Assembly (NCBI GenBank): GCA_036504735.1
Contig: DASXUQ010000008.1
Coordinates: 1 to 64,000 of the forward strand
Direction of reading: 5' to 3'
Length of the DNA: 64,000 nucleotides
Origin: a bacterium
GTDB taxonomy: Bacteria > Electryoneota > RPQS01
Part shown: positions 42,564-51,243 of the stretch, piece by piece
Layout: every line of letters begins with the position of its first letter
Position numbering within the stretch: position 1 is the first letter of the stretch
The notes under the pieces: generated by a model
What the model was told of the DNA's origin: nothing
What the model saw: only the letters and a program-made list of their open reading frames with translations
Databases searched by the model: none
Translations under genes and position numbers: made by a program

Positions 42564-44195
42564 ATGATGCGGTTGATCAGTCTTTTTATCCTGACGATCC
42601 TTGTGATGAGCGCCACCGCCTTGGCGGACACGACTTGGGTGGCGGGGGGCAGTGCCGTTTCCGGTCAGTGGAGCGATGTGGGCAGTCCCTATATTATTCA
42701 GGGGGATATCCACATTGCGCCATTCGACACCCTGAAGGTCGGCCCCGATGTATTGGTCTTCTTTGACCGCCTCGGGCGGTTCACGGTCGAAGGCGTCCTG
42801 CTGGTCTCCGGCACCCCCGGCGCGGAGGTGTGCTTCACCGCCGACACGCTGGCCAACACGCTCAGTTGGGGCGGCATCCGTCTCATCTCACCTACGGGAG
42901 TCAGCCAGTTTGCGCATGCGATCATCCAGTACGGGCATGCCCTCGCCTCCGGCGAGTTCGGCTTCGGCGGCGGTATTTACTGCAATGGCGCCAACATTGT
43001 CATGAACAATTGCACGGTGCGCTGGTGCCGGGCCACCTCGGGGCAGGGAATCTACCTGTCCAATCACTCGACGGCGACGCTGGCCGAGTGCACCATCCGC
43101 GAAAACGGCTCGCCCGACGGCCTCGGCGGCGGTTTCTATCTCCGGAACGGGTGCACGGCGACACTGGCCGATTGCTATGTGTCGCGCAATCAGGCTCTCT
43201 ACGGCGGCGGCATGTCGGTGGATGCGTCCACGGTTACTCTGACGCGCTGCCATATCAGCAAGAACAATGCAGTGGTGTCTGGCGGCGGCCTTTTCTGTTC
43301 CACGGCATCCGTCGTCAACGCGTCGAACTGCCTCTTCCTCGCCAACTCCTCCATGGGCGGCGGCGCGATGGATGGCCGGTTCGAAGTGAATTTGCTGATG
43401 GACCATTGCCTCATCGAAAGCAACATCGCCATGCGGCAGGGTGGAGAGGGACCGGGCGGCGGTCTGGCCTTTGCCGGCGGCCATCAGCGGGTCACCAACT
43501 GCACCTTCGTCAACAATGCGGCGGGTCAGGGCGGTGCCGTCTGGGCCGGCGCCAATACGGTGCTGGAAAACTGCATTTTCGCCTTTCAGGTGGCCGGCGG
43601 CGGCGTCCGCTTCCCTTATGCGGGCTCTACGCTGCAGTTCTGCTGCTTTGCCAACAATGAAGACGGCGACATCACGGGCACGCTCGGTCCCATCGGCGTC
43701 GGCGGCGTCGCCTACACCAATGCCAACGGTGATTCCTGCGACCGCTACCAGAATCTGTTTCTCAACCCCCGGTTCGACGGCAGCGCCACTCAGGCCTATC
43801 ACCTCGCCGCGGGATCTCCCTGCATCAACTCCGGCAGTCCCGTCACCGCGCACGATCCCGACGGCACGATTGCCGATATGGGAGCCTACTACTACGATGG
43901 CCTCCGGGCCGATGAGCCCGTCACGCTGCATCCGTCGTCGTTTGCGCTGTCGTCCTATCCGAATCCCTTCAACCCGTCCACTTCCCTGCACTATGACCTC
44001 GCGCATAGTGGGCCGGTCTCGCTCAGAATTTTCGATCTGATGGGGCGGCAAGTGGCGGTGCTGGAGAACGGTCCGCGTCTCGCCGGGAGTTATACCGTGA
44101 CCTGGGATGCGTCGTCCCAGCCCTCCGGCAGCTACTTTGCCGTGCTCGAATCGGCAGGGCTGCACCGCACGCAGAAACTGCTGTTGCTGAAGTAA
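42564..44195 (+). CDS. Parallel beta-helix protein with T9SS sorting domain
   Basis: The 543-residue secreted protein begins with a signal peptide (MMRLISLFILTILVMSATALA). A right-handed parallel beta-helix follows (about 50-420), with repeated turns such as NNCTVRWCRATSGQGIYLSNHSTATLAECTIRENGSPDGLGGGFYL, as in pectate-lyase-like and NosD-like folds, and a sorting tail (LSSYPNPFNPSTSLHYDL ... TQKLLLLK). It may bind or cut a polysaccharide, but no catalytic site is identified. GGAGGT lies eight bases upstream of the ATG at 42564. Confidence 0.88.
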   Translation: MMRLISLFILTILVMSATALADTTWVAGGSAVSGQWSDVGSPYIIQGDIHIAPFDTLKVGPDVLVFFDRLGRFTVEGVLLVSGTPGAEVCFTADTLANTLSWGGIRLISPTGVSQFAHAIIQYGHALASGEFGFGGGIYCNGANIVMNNCTVRWCRATSGQGIYLSNHSTATLAECTIRENGSPDGLGGGFYLRNGCTATLADCYVSRNQALYGGGMSVDASTVTLTRCHISKNNAVVSGGGLFCSTASVVNASNCLFLANSSMGGGAMDGRFEVNLLMDHCLIESNIAMRQGGEGPGGGLAFAGGHQRVTNCTFVNNAAGQGGAVWAGANTVLENCIFAFQVAGGGVRFPYAGSTLQFCCFANNEDGDITGTLGPIGVGGVAYTNANGDSCDRYQNLFLNPRFDGSATQAYHLAAGSPCINSGSPVTAHDPDGTIADMGAYYYDGLRADEPVTLHPSSFALSSYPNPFNPSTSLHYDLAHSGPVSLRIFDLMGRQVAVLENGPRLAGSYTVTWDASSQPSGSYFAVLESAGLHRTQKLLLLK

Positions 44196-44386
44196 AAAAA
44201 ACCTGCTTTCGCCCTGCCTGCATGGTTCCCGCCCTGCAGGCAGAACCGCTCGTTGCACCTTGATTGTCAATCCAAGCTGGACATAACGGGGAACTCTATT
44301 CGACTGATTTTGCATTCCCGACGTACTGCAGAATAGATCCAGGAACACTGCTCCTCCAAAGGGAGCAAATCAACGTGGAGGTCATC

Positions 44387-46498
44387 ATGAAGACTCTGGG
44401 ACTGATTTTCTGCTGTCTCGTGTTTGCCGCAGCGGCATTTGCCGTCAGCGGGCCGTCGCAGCCTTTTGTGCGCGGGAACGGCAATGATGGATCGCTGGAC
44501 ACGCGCTGGGGTCCGGACACTTACGGGTACACGGCGCGGGATACTCTGGAAGCGGACGGGCCGCATCGGGGCTGGATGGACATCAGCGCCACCGGCACAC
44601 CGGTCACCGGACTGGCGGACGACAACGTTGTGGGACCGTTTCCCATCGGTTTTGCGTTCCACTACTACTGGTATGATGTCACCCAGTTCTGGATCGGTTC
44701 CAACGGCTACATCAAGTTCTCCAGTGCCGGGCAGCTCGCCCAGCCGATTCCGACCTTCCCCACGGCGACTGCGCCCAATGACATCATCGGCCCGTATGTG
44801 GCGGACTGGATCCTGGGCGGCACCGAACCCGGACGCTGTTACTATGAAACGCGCGGCACCGACTCGCTGATCGTGATGTGGAAGAACATTCGCGCCTGGG
44901 GCACGGGCGGCAACGTCGGCGACCACAACTTCGAACTGATTCTCTCCCGTCTCGATTCGAGCATCACCTTCGAGTACGGCACCATGACCACGGGCGACGT
45001 CTCCAATACCAGCATCTCGGTGGGCATGGAGAACGTCACCGGGCAGATCGGCATCTCCTGCTATCACAATGCCTATCCGCCGCAGAACAATGCCATCAAG
45101 TTTTACTATCCGGCCTCGACCACCTATGTCGCCCATGACATGGCCGTCGGCGCCGTGCAGAACCCGATTTCCGGCGGGTTCTTTATGCTCGTAGGGGATA
45201 CCCTTCATCCGTGGCTGTCCGCGCACAATGTGGGCAACCAGAACGAGGCCACATTCCGTGCGGTCTATTCGGTGCGCAGCAACAGCAACACGCTGCTGGC
45301 CGCCGCCGACTCCACCGTCGGCCCGCTGGCTCCTTCCGCTTTCCTGAATATTCAGTATCCGCCGCTGTGGGTTGCGGGCGCGACCAATGTCTACAAGATC
45401 ATGGGCCGCGTGAACATGACCGGGGACATCAACCACACCAACGATTCGACGCAGGTGCAGTTGCATACCCTGACGCTCCCCGGCGAACTGTACTACGACG
45501 ACAACGGCGACGAGCAAGACTGGAGCTGGGACGGTGGCAACGGCGGCATGGCCAACCAGTTCGTGCCCCCGGTTTATCCGGTGCGGATCACGCATGTGAG
45601 GTATTACCTCGGCGCGGCGACGGCCGGATTCACGGCGAGGATTTTCGCGGACAGCGCCGGCGCGCCGGGCCGCCAGTTGTGGTCGCAGGACGTGCCGACC
45701 CCGACCGCTAATGCGTGGAACGACTTCACGCTGACCGATACCGTGCGGATTGATTCCGGCGCATTTTATGTGGCGTGGACGCAGACCGCAGCCGGCGCCA
45801 CCTTTGGGATTGATACCACGACCACGCAGGGCGTCTCCCGCCGCACGTGGGAGTTCGCCGGCGGTTGGGCGGAATTCCGCGAAGGCCAGGTGGCCAACGC
45901 CATGATCCGCTGCACCATCGCCAGCGGCGCGCCCGACCGTCCGCCGGTCATTTCCGCGCACACGCCGACGACGCTGGACACCGCCTATCAGGATTCGACC
46001 TATCATTTCACCGTGACCGCGTCCGATCCGGATAACGATTCGCTGCGCTATCGCTGGACCCGCAACGGATCATTGGTCGGCAATAACAGCAGCGCCAATA
46101 TTCTGTTCCCGAGTCTCGGCGCCACGGTGGTCAAGTGCGTGGTCTCCGACGGTCAGCTCGCGGACAGCGTGATGTGGAACGTCATGGTGGTCGAAACGCC
46201 GAACGCGGTGGGAGATCCGACCTCTACCCTCCCGGTAAGCTTCGCCCTGCGCGCCGCCTATCCGAATCCTTTCAACCCCTCGACCTCCCTCAGCTATGAC
46301 ATCGCCCGCGAAGGAGACGTCACGCTGAAGATCTACGACGTGCTGGGGAACGAAGTCACGACGCTGATCAACACCCGTCTGGCCGCCGGTCGCTATACGG
46401 CGCAGTGGAATGCCTCGGCCAACGCCTCAGGCACCTACTTTGCCGTGCTGCAGGCCAAGGACGTGCGACTGATGCAGAAGCTGCTTCTCATGAAATAA
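44387..46498 (+). CDS. Secreted protein, paralogue of 51244 and 53820, T9SS tail
   Basis: The 703-residue protein has a signal peptide (MKTLGLIFCCLVFAAAAFA). A lectin-like domain with RWGPDTYGYTARD, WMDISATGTPVTGLADDNVVGPFPIGFAFHYYWYDVTQFWIGSNGYIKF and NDIIGPYVADW follows, shared closely with the two downstream genes. Two further beta domains (HDMAVGAVQNP...; GELYYDDNGDEQDWSW...), an Ig/cadherin-like segment (TASDPDNDSLRYRW) and the tail LRAAYPNPFNPSTSL ... MQKLLLMK complete it. GGAGG precedes the start. A surface role is inferred; the ligand is unknown. Confidence 0.86.
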   Translation: MKTLGLIFCCLVFAAAAFAVSGPSQPFVRGNGNDGSLDTRWGPDTYGYTARDTLEADGPHRGWMDISATGTPVTGLADDNVVGPFPIGFAFHYYWYDVTQFWIGSNGYIKFSSAGQLAQPIPTFPTATAPNDIIGPYVADWILGGTEPGRCYYETRGTDSLIVMWKNIRAWGTGGNVGDHNFELILSRLDSSITFEYGTMTTGDVSNTSISVGMENVTGQIGISCYHNAYPPQNNAIKFYYPASTTYVAHDMAVGAVQNPISGGFFMLVGDTLHPWLSAHNVGNQNEATFRAVYSVRSNSNTLLAAADSTVGPLAPSAFLNIQYPPLWVAGATNVYKIMGRVNMTGDINHTNDSTQVQLHTLTLPGELYYDDNGDEQDWSWDGGNGGMANQFVPPVYPVRITHVRYYLGAATAGFTARIFADSAGAPGRQLWSQDVPTPTANAWNDFTLTDTVRIDSGAFYVAWTQTAAGATFGIDTTTTQGVSRRTWEFAGGWAEFREGQVANAMIRCTIASGAPDRPPVISAHTPTTLDTAYQDSTYHFTVTASDPDNDSLRYRWTRNGSLVGNNSSANILFPSLGATVVKCVVSDGQLADSVMWNVMVVETPNAVGDPTSTLPVSFALRAAYPNPFNPSTSLSYDIAREGDVTLKIYDVLGNEVTTLINTRLAAGRYTAQWNASANASGTYFAVLQAKDVRLMQKLLLMK

Positions 46499-46517
46499 CC
46501 GACGGTTTGTAAAGAGC

Positions 46518-46547
46518 ACCGCGCGGAGGGCGAACCCTCCGCGCGGT
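46518..46547 (+). terminator. Strong GC hairpin after the 44387 gene
   Basis: Arms 46518-46530 and 46535-46547 pair fully around CGAA. The following tract is GGCTCTCGTCCTATC, with few T residues. Confidence 0.7.
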
Positions 46548-46617
46548 GGCTCTCGTCCTATCTTAAACTTATGACTGCTCTTATTCGCTGACGGCGTATC
46601 GCACGGGAGGCATAAAA

Positions 46618-48396
46618 ATGTGGCGTTTCTGGGGTATTCCGCTCGGTCTATGTATGATCTTAATGCCGGCCTTTGCGCAGACGTTTTCCCGCATTACGGA
46701 CGGCGTGGAAGTCACCGACACCTGCGACTCGCGCGCAGTGAACTGGATCGACTACGACGCCGATGGTGACCTGGACCTGTTTGTGACCAACGGGACTCAG
46801 GGCGGGGCGAACAATTTCCTGTACCGCAATGACGGCGGGACCTTTACCCGGCTGACAGGCGATTCCATCGGCAGCGATCATCGCAGTTCCGACGGCGCCA
46901 CGTGGGGCGACTTCGACAACGACGGCGACCTCGATTGTTTCGTTGCCAACTGGTACAACCAGAACAATCTTCCGTACCGAAATAACGGCGACGGCAGTTT
47001 TACGCTGATCACCGGTAGTCCGCTCTTTACCGACCGGGGCTACAGCGAGAGTGCAAGCTGGTGCGATTACGACGGCGATGGTCTGTTGGATCTTGTGGTG
47101 GCCAACAGCGCCGGACTGCCGCTGGTGAATTTCCTCTATCATAATGACGGCGGCGGCACCTTTACCCGCGTGACCGACGGCCCCATTGCCAACGATGCGA
47201 CCTATCCCTCGCGCTGTCCGGCGTGGGCAGACTATGACAACGATGGCGATCAGGACTTGCTGATTGCCAACGAGGATCTTCACAACGAGTATCTTTATCG
47301 CAATGACGGCGGCGGAACGTTTGTACGGATCACGGCAGATCCCTTAGTGCAGGCCGGGGGCAGCACCACCAGCGCAAGTTGGGGGGACTATGACAACGAC
47401 GGCAATCTGGATGTGATTCTGGCCAACGCGGGATCCTTCGACGGCCCCTGCGGCGAAGCGGAGGCGCTGTTTCGCGGCAATGGTGATGGAACGTTCACCC
47501 AAGTCCACGATAGCGCGATTGCGGCGGCGGGCGGCTGTTCTTTCGGGTCGTTGTGGGGAGATTTCGACAATGACGCGGACCTTGACCTGCTGATCACCAA
47601 TGGCTTCGATGCCGGTGGCAACGCCAACTTCTATTTTTCCAATAACGGCGACGGTAGCTTTACACGCGTGACCGATGGCCCGCTGGCGACCGATTCGGGC
47701 TGGTCTTACGGCTGCGCGGCGGCGGATTTCGACCGCGACGGCGACTTGGACATCTTTGTGGCCCACTGGCAACCGTCCGGCGATCACAATGCCTTTTACC
47801 TCAATCATGCCACCGGTGAAAACGCCAATCATTGGCTCACGTTAAAACTGGCGGGCACCACATCGAATCGCTCGGCCATTGGGGCGCGAGTCCGCGTCAA
47901 GGCGCACGTCGGCGGCAGGGACGTGTGGCAGATGCGCGAGGTTGCCGGACAGTCGGGGTACTGCGGGCAGACGCTGGAGCAGCATTTCGGGTTGCGCGAT
48001 GCGGCCATCATCGACTCTCTGTGGATTCGCTGGCCATCGGGCCTCGTGGAAACGTACACGGGAATTGCGGCGAACCAGTATTTGACCATCACGGAAAATG
48101 GCGGCTATACCGCCGTCCAAAAGCCTGCCCGTCCGCTGCCGCTGCACACGGCGCTGGTGAGCAGCTTTCCCAACCCTTTCAACGCGGGAACCGAGATTCG
48201 TTTCACCCTGCCGCAGCCGGCGCAGGCCCACCTGACCGTGTATGATCTTACCGGCAGGCAGGTAGCTCTGCTGCTCGACGAGTTTCGCGCCGCGGGAGAC
48301 TTCCGCGTTCTGTGGAAGGCGGAGGCCCGGGCAATCTGTCACTGGCCAGCGGGACGTATTTCTGCCGGCTGGAAGCCGGGCCGTATGTGGCCGTGA
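46618..48396 (+). CDS. FG-GAP/ASPIC-UnbV surface protein, frameshifted sorting tail
   Basis: The 592-residue reading has a signal peptide (MWRFWGIPLGLCMILMPAFAQ) and seven FG-GAP/VCBS repeats with calcium-loop motifs (DYDADGDLDLFV, DFDNDGDLDCFV, DYDGDGLLDLVV, DYDNDGDQDLLI). An ASPIC/UnbV domain (NRSAIGARVRVKAHVGG...EVAGQSGYCGQ...WPSGLVETYTGIAANQYL) and the start of a sorting tail (SFPNPFNAGTEI ... FRVLWKAE) follow. After about 48322 the frame shifts: the +1 frame continues NLSLASGTYFCRLEAG... VTKLIKLQ to a stop at 48417-48419, exactly the missing tail. One G lost in GGAGGCCCGGG would explain it. AcpS begins 24 bases after the restored stop. Confidence 0.88.
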   Translation: MWRFWGIPLGLCMILMPAFAQTFSRITDGVEVTDTCDSRAVNWIDYDADGDLDLFVTNGTQGGANNFLYRNDGGTFTRLTGDSIGSDHRSSDGATWGDFDNDGDLDCFVANWYNQNNLPYRNNGDGSFTLITGSPLFTDRGYSESASWCDYDGDGLLDLVVANSAGLPLVNFLYHNDGGGTFTRVTDGPIANDATYPSRCPAWADYDNDGDQDLLIANEDLHNEYLYRNDGGGTFVRITADPLVQAGGSTTSASWGDYDNDGNLDVILANAGSFDGPCGEAEALFRGNGDGTFTQVHDSAIAAAGGCSFGSLWGDFDNDADLDLLITNGFDAGGNANFYFSNNGDGSFTRVTDGPLATDSGWSYGCAAADFDRDGDLDIFVAHWQPSGDHNAFYLNHATGENANHWLTLKLAGTTSNRSAIGARVRVKAHVGGRDVWQMREVAGQSGYCGQTLEQHFGLRDAAIIDSLWIRWPSGLVETYTGIAANQYLTITENGGYTAVQKPARPLPLHTALVSSFPNPFNAGTEIRFTLPQPAQAHLTVYDLTGRQVALLLDEFRAAGDFRVLWKAEARAICHWPAGRISAGWKPGRMWP

Positions 48397-48443
48397 CCAA
48401 ACTGATCAAATTGCAATAAAAGAAGTGAGCGACTGCCGCCCGG

Positions 48444-48827
48444 ATGGATACACCGCCCAAACCGATTCTGCCGTCCTGCGGCATTGACCTGATGGATGTC
48501 GAGCGCATCCGCAAGATGCTCGACGACACCGAATTTCTGGAACGGATTTTTACCGAGCAGGAGCGCGCCGACTGCCTGAGCCGGATTCGCGCCGACGAAT
48601 GCCTGGCCGCGCGCTGGGCCGCCAAAGAAGCCGTGGCCAAGGCGCTGGGCGTGGGCATCGGCCAGTATCTGGCATTCCGCGATGTCGAAGTAACCATCAC
48701 CAAAGGCCAGCCGCCGCAGATCCGGATTCACGGCGCTTATGCCGACTATCCGATGCGTATTGCGGTGAGCCTGACTCACACCCGCACCACCGCTGCCGCC
48801 GTTGTCATGATTTATCCGGATGAGTGA
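48444..48827 (+). CDS. acpS: Holo-[acyl-carrier-protein] synthase
   Basis: The 127-residue enzyme transfers 4'-phosphopantetheine from coenzyme A to acyl carrier protein. The magnesium-binding motifs are GIDLMDVERI (Asp) and AARWAAKEAVAKALG (Glu), and the C terminus has IAVSLTHTRTTAAAVVMI, as in the family (usual SLSH..). The family is about 120 residues, so it is complete. It is cytoplasmic and lies between two surface-protein genes, probably by chance of order. No strong Shine-Dalgarno sequence is visible. Confidence 0.93.
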   Translation: MDTPPKPILPSCGIDLMDVERIRKMLDDTEFLERIFTEQERADCLSRIRADECLAARWAAKEAVAKALGVGIGQYLAFRDVEVTITKGQPPQIRIHGAYADYPMRIAVSLTHTRTTAAAVVMIYPDE

Positions 48828-48902
48828 TCCGGCGAAAGTTCGCCGCGTTTGCCGGTCCGGTCTTATCGTTTGTTCCGCCACGCACATGCAGAGGGAGGTC
48901 TC

Positions 48903-51035
48903 ATGAGAATTCTCAAGGCTTTGGCTGTTGTTGTCCTTGCACTAATGTTCGTGCCGCGCCTTGGCGCGCAGACGTGGCAGTGGCAAAATCCGCAGCCCAA
49001 CGGTAATGCTGTCAATCATGTGGCCTTTGCCGATTCCCTGACGGGCTGGGCCGTGGGCGGCTTCGGTATGATCCTGAAGACCACCGACGGTGGCGTGACG
49101 TGGACCGAACAGACGGTGAACTCCCGTGCCCGTTTTGAAAGCGTGGCCTGCGTGGGCTCGCAGCATGTCTGGGCGGCAGGCTACAATTGGCAGACCCGGC
49201 GCGGCACTATGGCCCGCTCGACCGACGGCGGACAGACGTGGACGCTGCAATACGGCTGGCAGAATCTCTGGTTTCAGCAGGTGCTCTTTACCGATACGGC
49301 CAACGGTTGGGCGGCTGGCGACGGAAAGATCTACCACACCGCCAACGGCGGCCAAACATGGCAGGCGCAGTTCACCAATAACAACTACGGTCTGTATGGC
49401 CTGACGGCCTTGGACGCGCAGACCGCGTGGGCCGTGGGCTATGACTACATGAGCTACGCCGCCGTGATTCTGCACACCACCGACGGCGGCGCCAACTGGC
49501 AGCACCAGTTTTCCAACAGCCTCGGGCATTTGTGGGATGTTTCGTTTGTCAACGCCGACACCGGCTGGGTGGTGGGTGTGGACCGCAACATCCTCAACAC
49601 CACCGATGGCGGCCAGACGTGGACGGAGTGGGTTTCCGAGACGGTCTCGCCGCATAATGTCCAGTTTCTCAGCGCGCAGACCGGGTTCATCGCCTGTTAT
49701 GACGGCATCGTACTGCATACGGCCAATGCGGGCGCATCGTGGGACACGCTGCGTTTTTCCACCAGCGCCTACCCACGGGACATCTATTTTGACAGTGAGC
49801 AGCGCGGCTGGATCTGCGGCACCGGCAGTGCCATCTATCGCACGACGGACGGCGGGCAGAACTGGAGCGCCCGTGGCAGCGGCACTGGAGCTTTCCTGAA
49901 TGGTGTGTGCTTCACGGATACCAGCAACGGCTGGGCCTCGGGGAGTCTGGGCACCATGCTGCATACCACCAACGGCGGGGCTCAGTGGGCACCGCAGAAT
50001 ACGGGAAGCACCCGCCACTTCTTTGCCGACGTGCAGTTTGTCAACTCGCAGGAAGGCTGGGCGTGCGGCACGACGATTATCCACACCACCGATGGCGGCA
50101 GCACATGGATCACGCAGGACAGCACGCTGGAGTCCGGACTCGAGCGGCTGGCCTTTGCCGATGCGCGTCATGGCTGGGCGGTGGGCTTCGGCGGGTCGAT
50201 TCTGCATACCACCGACGGTGGGCAGACGTGGACGCCGCAGTCCTCTCCGCGCAGCACGGACTTCTATGATATTGCCTGCACGGACAGCCTGCATGCCTGG
50301 GCCGTTACCCACGATGACAGCGATCCTTACAACGGCTATGTGATCGCCACCACGGACGGCGGTGTCAATTGGGTCATCCGCGCCACGTTGCAGTACGGCT
50401 ATGTTTTCAGCATCACCATGCAGGACAGCCTGCACGGCTTCATCGCCGGGGCCTCGCTGCTTAACGGCTCGGCGATGATTGCGACGACGTTGGACGGCGG
50501 GGCCACGTGGATCCCTTCCAGTAACAACTTCGGTGCCATCTTCCTCTCGATTCGCGCTTCCGGCCAGACCGTCGTTGCCGCGTCCACGTGGGGGCTGATC
50601 ATGCGCTCCTCGGACGGCGGCCAGAACTGGGGGGTGGATACCACCGTCACCGATAACCAGCTTTGGGCCTTGGCTCTGGCCGGGCCGGATCATGCCTGGG
50701 CGGTCGGCGAGGGCGGATCCATTTTGCGCTGCGCCAGCGCGCCCGCCGCGGCGGATCCGGTGACTCCGCTGCCCGCAGCCTTCAGTGTCTGTGCCTATCC
50801 CAATCCCTTCAATCCGATTTCTACTCTCGAACTCACCTTGCCGCGCACTACGCGTGTGCGGGTGTCGCTCTATGACATTCAGGGCCGTCTGGTCACCCTA
50901 TTGACAGACCGCCTGTTTGCCGCGGGAACCCAGCGGATTACCGTCGATGGCCGCGCTCTGGCCAGCGGTCTCTACTTCGCCCGCATCGAGTCCGGCGACT
51001 TTGTAAGAACGCAGCGTCTGATGCTGCTGAAGTAA
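48903..51035 (+). CDS. YCF48-like repeat protein with T9SS sorting domain
   Basis: The 710-residue secreted protein has a signal peptide (MRILKALAVVVLALMFVPRLGAQ). About twelve repeats of roughly 45 residues follow, with the pattern F.D...GWAVG..G.IL.TTDGG.TW..Q, the YCF48/BNR-type beta-propeller repeat. The tail is SVCAYPNPFNPISTL ... TQRLMLLK. YCF48-like repeats occur in photosystem assembly factors, but in FCB secreted proteins they serve as propeller scaffolds, and nothing here points to photosynthesis. GGGAGG precedes the start. Confidence 0.9.
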   Translation: MRILKALAVVVLALMFVPRLGAQTWQWQNPQPNGNAVNHVAFADSLTGWAVGGFGMILKTTDGGVTWTEQTVNSRARFESVACVGSQHVWAAGYNWQTRRGTMARSTDGGQTWTLQYGWQNLWFQQVLFTDTANGWAAGDGKIYHTANGGQTWQAQFTNNNYGLYGLTALDAQTAWAVGYDYMSYAAVILHTTDGGANWQHQFSNSLGHLWDVSFVNADTGWVVGVDRNILNTTDGGQTWTEWVSETVSPHNVQFLSAQTGFIACYDGIVLHTANAGASWDTLRFSTSAYPRDIYFDSEQRGWICGTGSAIYRTTDGGQNWSARGSGTGAFLNGVCFTDTSNGWASGSLGTMLHTTNGGAQWAPQNTGSTRHFFADVQFVNSQEGWACGTTIIHTTDGGSTWITQDSTLESGLERLAFADARHGWAVGFGGSILHTTDGGQTWTPQSSPRSTDFYDIACTDSLHAWAVTHDDSDPYNGYVIATTDGGVNWVIRATLQYGYVFSITMQDSLHGFIAGASLLNGSAMIATTLDGGATWIPSSNNFGAIFLSIRASGQTVVAASTWGLIMRSSDGGQNWGVDTTVTDNQLWALALAGPDHAWAVGEGGSILRCASAPAAADPVTPLPAAFSVCAYPNPFNPISTLELTLPRTTRVRVSLYDIQGRLVTLLTDRLFAAGTQRITVDGRALASGLYFARIESGDFVRTQRLMLLK

Positions 51036-51036
51036 G

Positions 51037-51057
51037 GGATGAAGGCGCAGGGATGAG
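51037..51057 (+). repeat. Heptamer repeat x3
   Basis: GGGATGA, AGGCGCA, GGGATGA, starting two bases after the stop of the YCF48-like gene. Confidence 0.75.
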
Positions 51058-51079
51058 ACTACTCCCCATCTGACTTGTC

Positions 51080-51112
51080 ATTCTGGACCCCGCGTCAGCG
51101 GGTGTCCAGAAT
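51080..51112. repeat. Palindromic repeat ATTCTGGAC...GTCCAGAAT
   Basis: ATTCTGGAC pairs with GTCCAGAAT and the inner CCGC with GCGG around GTCA. The sequence resembles the widespread CATTCTGG-type REP elements. It may also act as a terminator for the gene before it. Confidence 0.65.
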
Positions 51113-51150
51113 CCCAAACCCCAGCGGCCTGTATTCTTTCTCCCTTTCTC

Positions 51151-51187
51151 CACTTCAGTGGGGAAAGGGCCGGGGATAGGGGTTCTA
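51151..51187. repeat. Dispersed modular repeat
   Basis: CACTTCAGTGGGG is followed by the AAAGGGCCGGGGATAGGGG module that also begins the window (1-22). Both modules recur in another order at 17777-17816. Confidence 0.55.
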
Positions 51188-51243
51188 TCTTCTATAATTT
51201 TCGCTTTTTGGTTTTTGGCTCTTCACATCAACGGGAGGCAACT

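Noticed and set aside
42888-46006. Long leftward open frames (about 490 and 580 codons) opposite the cargo genes at 42564 and 44387
   Set aside because: They lie opposite clear secreted proteins, are rich in Arg, Gly, Val and His without any domain, and arise from the GC-rich third positions of the real genes. The same applies to long opposite frames at 21042-22484, 23726-25477, 29856-31154, 32942-34393 and 48942-50693.
48849-51035. Photosystem assembly factor (YCF48)
   Set aside because: The repeats match, but the signal peptide and T9SS tail, and the lack of photosynthesis genes, show a secreted propeller protein.
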